A DNA stretch of 64,000 bases from Sweltsa coloradensis (lineage: Eukaryota > Arthropoda > Insecta > Plecoptera > Chloroperlidae), in assembly GCA_024449915.1 (NCBI GenBank), contig JAMZAV010002008.1, positions 58,900-122,899 of the forward strand. Reading direction: 5' to 3'. Of this stretch, positions 57,991-64,000 are shown piece by piece (position 1 is the first letter of the stretch; each line of letters begins with the position of its first letter). A model generated the notes under the pieces. The model was not told the origin of the DNA. It ran no database searches and was given only the letters and a program-made list of their open reading frames with translations. The position numbers and the translations under genes are program-made.

Positions 57991-59770
57991 ACAAGAGTTC
58001 CAGGCTATCTATCTACCTATCACGGGCTGTTGTGCTTCGAAGCCCTTAACGTCAGCGTCTTTCTGTTCTCGTTCACGGGCAATTGTGCATCGACCTTTAG
58101 CATTTAAGTAGGTCTTGGGCTTGGCTTAGGCCTAGTTAAAAACCTCGGGCCTGCTAGAAGTCTTAGGGCTAGGCCTACTAGGATAGGGCAGGGCTTAGCC
58201 TTATGTTTTATCTAATGGTTATAATTGCCTAGGGCTAGGCTAGGCCTAGCACTAGGCCTAGACTAGGTCCCCTAAATAGAAAGCCTACCTAGGCCTTTGT
58301 GAATTAAATATCCGCGGCGCACTGCAGCCAGCGGAAAGTTCGGCTAACCTAACGAAAGTCCACCTTTAACATAAGTAGTAAGAAGGCAATAAAGCAGTGT
58401 TAACAAGGTATATAAAAGTTGGACCCCCCTAGCCGAATAAGTGCCAGCTTATGTGGGGCCTAGTACCCAGGGGTCCACTAGATACGTATGCTAAGTGCTG
58501 TAAGCTGGTCTTCTCACCTGATTGTAAACAAAACCGCCATTTATATCTTAGCGTTGGTTTTAAAAAATAATCTGGAGCGCTCCGAAAACACGCTCTGTAT
58601 ATTATCCGTAGCCGAATGTGCTAGGTTTTGTTTTGTTGTGACAGATCATTGGGCATTGTGGATTATTACCAAACTTTGTGTTTAGAATGAAGTTACAACT
58701 CCACGATTAAAGAATTTTATGCGACATAGGCCTTAGGCTAGGCCCTAGTGTGTGGGATTTTCAAGACAAGGGCCATAGACCTTACCCGATAACCTTTCTT
58801 GTTAGAAGGCGACGTCGAACTTAGGTCTGGAGGTACCCGCTTCTTAGGCTTAGGCCCTAGGCCGTAGCTCAGATTCATGTTCAAAGTTTGAGTAAAATTA
58901 ATCCGATTCAGTGGTATGGTTTTACATGGTGCAAATCATGGCACAAGTGAAAGCTTGGCTCATCTTTATTTTTTACCAAACACCATCCAATCGCTAATAG
59001 CCTTATTGCCATAGGCTTCCGGTATCTGGACAGTTTTTTTTCCCGGGCCCTACTAATCCAAATTAGTATGCAAATGAAAATGAGATATGAAGGTGAAAGA
59101 TATAAAAATTATTTATAATCATAATGTTACTGCCAAATATAAGAATAAAGATTATATCAAATGGTTAGCCTAGTATGGTATTTATTGCATTAAAACAAAA
59201 ATAATGTGCAACCGATTCTGAAAATTACGTCTTTCAGCCAGTCTGCTGTTTGTTTACAAAATCTCTTTGAGGTCCGTGGATAATGTGTGCGTGCACTCAG
59301 TAGACACATTATCAGTGGGGCCTTGACTTCAAGATATAAAATGGAGCTATACATTGTGGAAGTACAGCGAAGACCAACCTTAAGCAGATGTTAGGTATCT
59401 AGTGGACCCTGCTAGTACCTAGATAAACTGTTCTTTTGTTTTACCTGGAGATGCACTGCTTAACTAGGCCTAGGCCTAGGCCCGGGCTTAAATTATTTCA
59501 CTGATGATCAAAATGTAATTTTAGTGCCAAAGCAATAAGCACAACATCATTTCGAACTGTTTCACTAATCGTTATGGTTTCGCCATGCGGCAAACTTAAC
59601 CTCTCTTTGAACAGGACAACAAAAAGGCCTCAAAAGTGACAGAGGTATTTCGATTTTCGACTTGCGATTTCGGTAGCGATGTTAAAACGACCTATCGATT
59701 GAAAATTTTGTTTCAGCGCGATACTTTCAAAACGCCCTCAATCTAATTTCCATCAAGTAGGCCTACCTGG
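57991..59770. other. AGGCCTA-rich intergenic DNA with a family T tip remnant
   Basis: CAGTGTTAACAAGG...AAAAGTTGGACCCCCCTAGC then CGAATAAGT at about 58396-58441 looks like a solitary family T terminus. No gene is supported; the 65-codon ORF at 58488 has no features. Confidence 0.4.
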
Positions 59771-59771
59771 G

Positions 59772-60255
59772 AGTTTCAGTTTCAGTTTATTCGAGCATTT
59801 TACAATGTCATTGTGATTTGTGAAGCACGTCATAGTTTAAAAACAGTTTTGCAGTGCAAATCAGGGGTACAACAAAATATAGTACAATATAACATAATAT
59901 ATAGCTAAAAAACACACTAAAACATATTATAAGTTACCATATTAATCTCTATTCAAAACATATTATAAGTTACCATATTAATCTCTATTCAGCATCTCCT
60001 CGACAGAGTGAAATTCCTTCTCTAACATGAATATTTTCAATTTTTCCTAAACTAGTTTAAAATTATCTAGTCTCTTCCGTAAAAGTTGCTCCTGCAAAAG
60101 TTGGTCCCTTTTTATAGGATTCCAAGTTATGTGCGACCACGTGTACGTCCATCCTCCTTCTTGTATTATGGCCATGCAAGTCAGCATTTCTCAAAATTTC
60201 TGGCTTGTGTAACCTTTCACCACACATAACAAAAACTTGTAAAAATACTGCCAAA
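59772..60255 (-). mobile_element. Non-LTR retrotransposon 3' fragment
   Basis: The minus strand reads FLQVFVMCGERLHKPE, then DLHGHNTRRRMDVHV and, after a break, LEKEFHSVEEMLNRD: the C-terminus of a CR1/Jockey-type RT protein. A short TTTCAG-repeat tail lies near 59772. A 40-bp direct repeat ('CATATTATAAGTTACCATAT...') at 59921-59995 is a local duplication. Confidence 0.7.
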
Positions 60256-60539
60256 CCTTACACACTCAAAAGAAATGAGTCCCTTTCACATTTGTGCATT
60301 AAATTTTTTTTTACAAATCCAAATATTAAACGAAAGTAATTTTCAAGAACGGTGTCAAAATGTGTGGATAAAAGAGGAGATACTTTTTATTTTCAAAGTC
60401 ATGCATTGTATATTCTTGGGACCTTAAACCTTTTTAAATAGTCTAGATTCTCAAAAAATCAATAATTCTTTTTTTTAATTGTGCAGAATAGGAGGATTGT
60501 AGACTGTTGCCGAATGGTCACATTTGAAATAAAACTAAC

Positions 60540-60655
60540 TTAAAGTCCATGTCAGAAGTTAAACAATTCTTGCCTGGAGCGGGAATCGAACCCGGGATGT
60601 TACGCATAGAAAGCAAGGACTCGAACCACAGAACCCACCAGCTACACGTATCTTG
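60540..60655 (-). repeat. SINE family S head, truncated copy
   Basis: The minus strand shows GGTTCTGTGGTTCGAGTCC, B-box GGGTTCGATTCCCGC and the family body start AATTGTTTAACTTCTGACAT. The 3' domain is absent. Confidence 0.6.
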
Positions 60656-61344
60656 TATTATAATTGAGGGATCATAATGGGTTTTGGTTCGAGCTCAGGG
60701 TGACATGATCGATCTGTAGCCTGTCAGGAAGCCATCCAGATTGGTCTGGTCTTACTCAACGTGATAGGGAATCGTGGTGATGGATAGATTAGCCTATAAT
60801 AAGCAAACGGTTTGCTCATTTACCATCACTCCTTTTTAATTAACCAATTTTTTCAAGCTCAAGTAAAAATATGAATACAACAAGGATTAAACTAAAGATG
60901 CAAAATGATCAAGGGACCTAGAAAAATGAATCTTGCGCTTAGTACCAGCATGCTTACATTATAATAACATTTCAGCAAAGCTGGGATCAATGTATTCCTA
61001 AAATGTCTGAACTTATAAATCCTGTGGGGCGGAGCGGGTGGGGGGGGGGGGGGGAGAGGAGGAGGCGATCTAAATAATCCCATATTCACCCTCATTTATC
61101 TCCATATCTAATCAGCATACAACATTTTGCCTGACTCAAATAACAGTCGATGTTTACAACTTTAAATATAGACTAATATTTTTAATTATGTCAAGTGATG
61201 AAAATGAAGGGAGTCTTTATTTTTAGCTGGACTAAGCTTAAGGTTCCACATCTTTTTCTTCTGGTTGATCAAACATACATATACAGTTTTATAAAATAAC
61301 AACAATCCACATAATGAAAACTCACTTCAACACCAACAACACTA
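60656..61344. other. Spacer before the satellite
   Basis: A G-rich run lies at 61033-61068. No gene is seen. Confidence 0.35.
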
Positions 61345-62343
61345 GTAAAAGGCAATACAATATAACAACAAAATGTTTACTTTTGTGTACATTCATATGA
61401 TAGACGCAATATCAAGAAAAGTGAACAATGCCGAGGTTCAATATATAACAATATCATTATTCCACCTAACAAGTAATTAAAAAAGTATAAATTTACAGCT
61501 ACAAGAAACACAAATAAAAGGCATTACAATACAACAACAAAAGGCTCTTTATTTTTGTACATTCATATTATGATAAACGTAATATCAAGGAAAGTAAACA
61601 ATGCCGATAAGGTTCAATATATAACAATATTATTATTCCACCTAACAAGTAATTAAACAAACATAAATTTACAGCAACAAGAAACACAAGTAGAAGGCAT
61701 TACAATACAACAATAAAAGGCTATTTATTTTTGTGCATTCATATGATGGACGTAATATCAAGGAAAGTAAACAATGCCGAGGTTTAATATAACAATACCA
61801 TTATTCCACCTTACAAGTTATTAAAAAAGTATAAATTTACAGCTTCAAGAAACACAAATAAAAGGCATTACAATACAACAACAAAAAGGCTCTTTATTTT
61901 TTACATTTCAACTTATGATAAACGTTAATATCAAGGAAAAGTAAACAATGCCGATAAGGTTCAATATATAACAATATTATTATTCCACCTAACAAGTAAT
62001 TAAACACACATAAATTTACAGCAACAAGAAACACAAGTAGAAGGCATTACAATACAACAATAAAAGGCTATTTATTTTTGTGCATTCATATGATGGACGT
62101 AATATCAAGGAAAGTAAACAATGCCGAGGTTTAATATAACAATACCATTATTCCACCTTACAAGTAATTAAAAACATATAAATTTACAGCAACAAGAAAC
62201 ACAAGTAAAAGGCATTACAATTCAACAATAAAAGGCTCTTTATTTTTGTACATTCATATTATGATAAACGTAATATCAAGGAAAGTAAACAATGCCGATA
62301 AGGTTCAATATATAACAATATTATTATTCCACCTAACAATTAA

Positions 62344-63143
62344 TTGGATGAGCGTAGCGAGCGAAGCGAGTGAAGCGAATACTTCAATTTCACTGACTCT
62401 CCCAAAATTTTAGCTCAAGTGTTTTTTTTTTTTTTTTTTTTTTTTTGTATTTTTGCTGTTCGTTCGCCTCTCTACCGGGCAAACGGGCATATGCGATTCT
62501 TGATGAAAATTGACAGGACCTTCGAAATCTCTGAACTTAGACTGCTACGTTTTGGGTACAATCGAAGGAAATATTTCATGAATATCGACTTTTGCGATTT
62601 TTTTCCCCCCCCCCGATTTTTGTGCGATATTTCGTGCCATTTGGGGCCAATCTGACCCAACGGGTTGGGGCTACAAACGTTCATATTATACATGGCCATT
62701 AACGTTAGGTGATGTAGTACCTTTTGGAAAGAAAAAAGGTTGAAAAGTTTTAACCAGAATCCATAGAAATAAAGCTTTTAATAGGCCTATACGTTTTTGA
62801 TTTTTTATGCGATATTTCGTGCAATTGTGGGCCAATTCTGACCAAACGGGTGGGCACAACGTTCATATTATCATGGACATTAAGGTTATGGTGATGTAGT
62901 ACCTTTTGAAAGAAAAGTCTAAAAAGTTAACCAGAATCCATGAAATAAAGCTTTAATATTACGTTTTTTTTACGCGTAAATAATACCAAATTGACAAGAA
63001 ACATAGAAAACACTGGACAACAATCACCTTACAATGCGTTAGGCAACAAAACAAAGCACTTACAAAAGTAAAGATATCCCACCAAAATAAAAATCATAAA
63101 AAGCTCATCCATCAACGCGGCGGGACTTTAGCGTTTTCCTATT
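62344..63143 (+). mobile_element. Helentron-like (HINE) element, copy G, in satellite
   Basis: Starts TTGGATGAGCGTAGCGAGCG and ends CTCATCCATCAACGCGGCGG then GACTTTAGCGTTTTCCTA. The core differs from copies A-F: it has TTTTGCGATTTTT and repeats of CAAACGGGTTGGG-like and TTCATATTAT...CATGG units. The satellite resumes directly after it without target duplication. Confidence 0.75.
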
Positions 63144-63190
63144 TTAAACAACATAAATTTACGCAACAAAAACCAAGTAGAAGGCATTAC

Positions 63191-63974
63191 CTAGGAAAAC
63201 GCTTAAAGTCCCCCCGCGTTGATGGATGACTTTTTAAAATTTTTAGTTTGCGTGGGTACTTTTCTTTTGCAAGTGCTTTGTGGTTGCCAGATTGTAGTTG
63301 ATTGTAGTCAGTTTCTATTGTTTCTTGTCAATTGGGGATTATTACGGGTTAAAACTTTTATTTAAAAATTATTTTTATGGATTTTGGGTAAATTTTTTTA
63401 AATTTTTTTTTTCAAAGGTATTAAAATCACCTAAACCTTTAAAGTCCGTGTATAATATAACGTTGTAGCCCCCCTTTTTTTGGGCAAATTTGGCCGAAAA
63501 GCACGAAAAAATCGCACAAAAAATCAAAAAATTATATTAAAAAACTTTATTTTTACAGATTTTGGGTAAATTTTTTTAAATTTTTTTTTAGAAAGCAATA
63601 AATTCCATTACCTAAAAGTTATGTAAAAAATGAACGTTGTAGCCCCAAAACCCTTTGGTCAGAATCGGGCCCAAAAAGGGACGAAAATATCGCACTAAAA
63701 TCGAAAAAAAACGTAAAAGTCGATATTCATGAGAAATTAAAACTTCGATTGTACCCAAAAAAGTAGCAATCTAATTCAGAGATTTGAAGGTCCTTCAAAT
63801 TTTCATCGATCGATAGCCGTTTGCCCGGGAAGAGCGAACAAACAGACAAAAATTTAAAAATATATTAAAAAAAACAAAAAAAAAAAAAAAAACAAAAACC
63901 CCAGCTAAATTTTTTGGGGGGTCAGTGAAATTGAAGTATTCGCTTCACTCGCTTCGCTCGCTACGCTCATCCAA
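63191..63974 (-). mobile_element. Helentron-like (HINE) element, copy H, in satellite
   Basis: Inverted relative to copy G. On the plus strand it begins CTAGGAAAACGCTTAAAGTC and ends CGCTTCGCTCGCTACGCTCA then TCCAA. The flanks GGCATTAC and ATACAACAATAAAAGG rejoin into the uninterrupted unit GGCATTACAATACAACAATA, so the empty site can be read and shows no duplication. Confidence 0.78.
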
Positions 63975-64000
63975 ATACAACAATAAAAGGCTATTTATTT

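Larger units (their letters stand above)
61345..64000. repeat. Satellite array, ~172-bp units in alternating A/B order
   Basis: The landmark GGCATTACAATACAAC recurs with GCATTA at 61521, 61697, 61865, 62044, 62212 and near 63186 (after an 800-bp insertion). The spacings 176, 168, 179 and 168 alternate. B units carry ATTATGATAAACG and GCCGATAAGGTTCAATATAT; A units carry ATATGATGGACG and GCCGAGGTTTAATATAAC. A first, diverged A-like unit starts near 61345. The array continues beyond the right edge and is interrupted by two Helentron-like copies. Confidence 0.85.

Noticed and set aside
61345..62340. CRISPR-like array
   Set aside because: The repeats are long contiguous satellite units without spacers, in a eukaryotic genome.

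Overview
This is metazoan nuclear DNA. Genes are split by kilobase-scale introns with GT-AG splice sites, spacers are AT-rich, and interspersed repeats are dense: a Penelope-like element, CR1/Jockey-type non-LTR pieces, hAT and other TIR elements, a tRNA-derived SINE, Helentron-like elements and a satellite. The palindromic word AGGCCT, often TAGGCCTA, is extremely frequent. Together with a Tret1-like sugar transporter this suggests a marine invertebrate. I cannot fix the phylum; an echinoderm-like deuterostome is a guess.

Three host genes are supported. (1) Bases 2253-2932 (+) hold the last two coding exons of a xyloside xylosyltransferase (XXYLT1, GT8). Its upstream exons lie left of the window, and a decayed Penelope-like element (1-2111) sits just before the penultimate exon. 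(2) Bases 8990-23364 (+) hold a complete seven-exon MFS sugar transporter (SLC2/Tret1-like). Every splice phase joins cleanly to give 517 residues. (3) Bases 31939-45948 (-) hold a four-coding-exon BTB-BACK-Kelch protein (KLHL family, 596 residues). A small acidic ORF at 28626-28907 (-) may be an isolated gene or an exon.

Most of the rest is mobile DNA, often nested. Examples are a SINE split by a hAT element that is itself split by a non-LTR retrotransposon (11425-14050), and a 1.84-kb TIR element that split a Helentron-like copy and later collected more copies (33309-35148). A TIR element with a retrotransposon inside spans 52587-57990. Several insertions keep readable target-site duplications.

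The most interesting items are these. A hammerhead-ribozyme-like motif (41273-41314, minus strand) lies in sense orientation in intron 1 of the Kelch gene. A Helentron/HINE-like family has eight copies, some in inverted pairs, with two insertions into a satellite showing no target duplication. The satellite has an alternating A/B higher-order arrangement. A near-perfect 600-bp hairpin lies in transporter intron 1. A TIR family has tips that differ between copies but match within each copy, and one copy appears to supply the XXYLT1 poly(A) signal.
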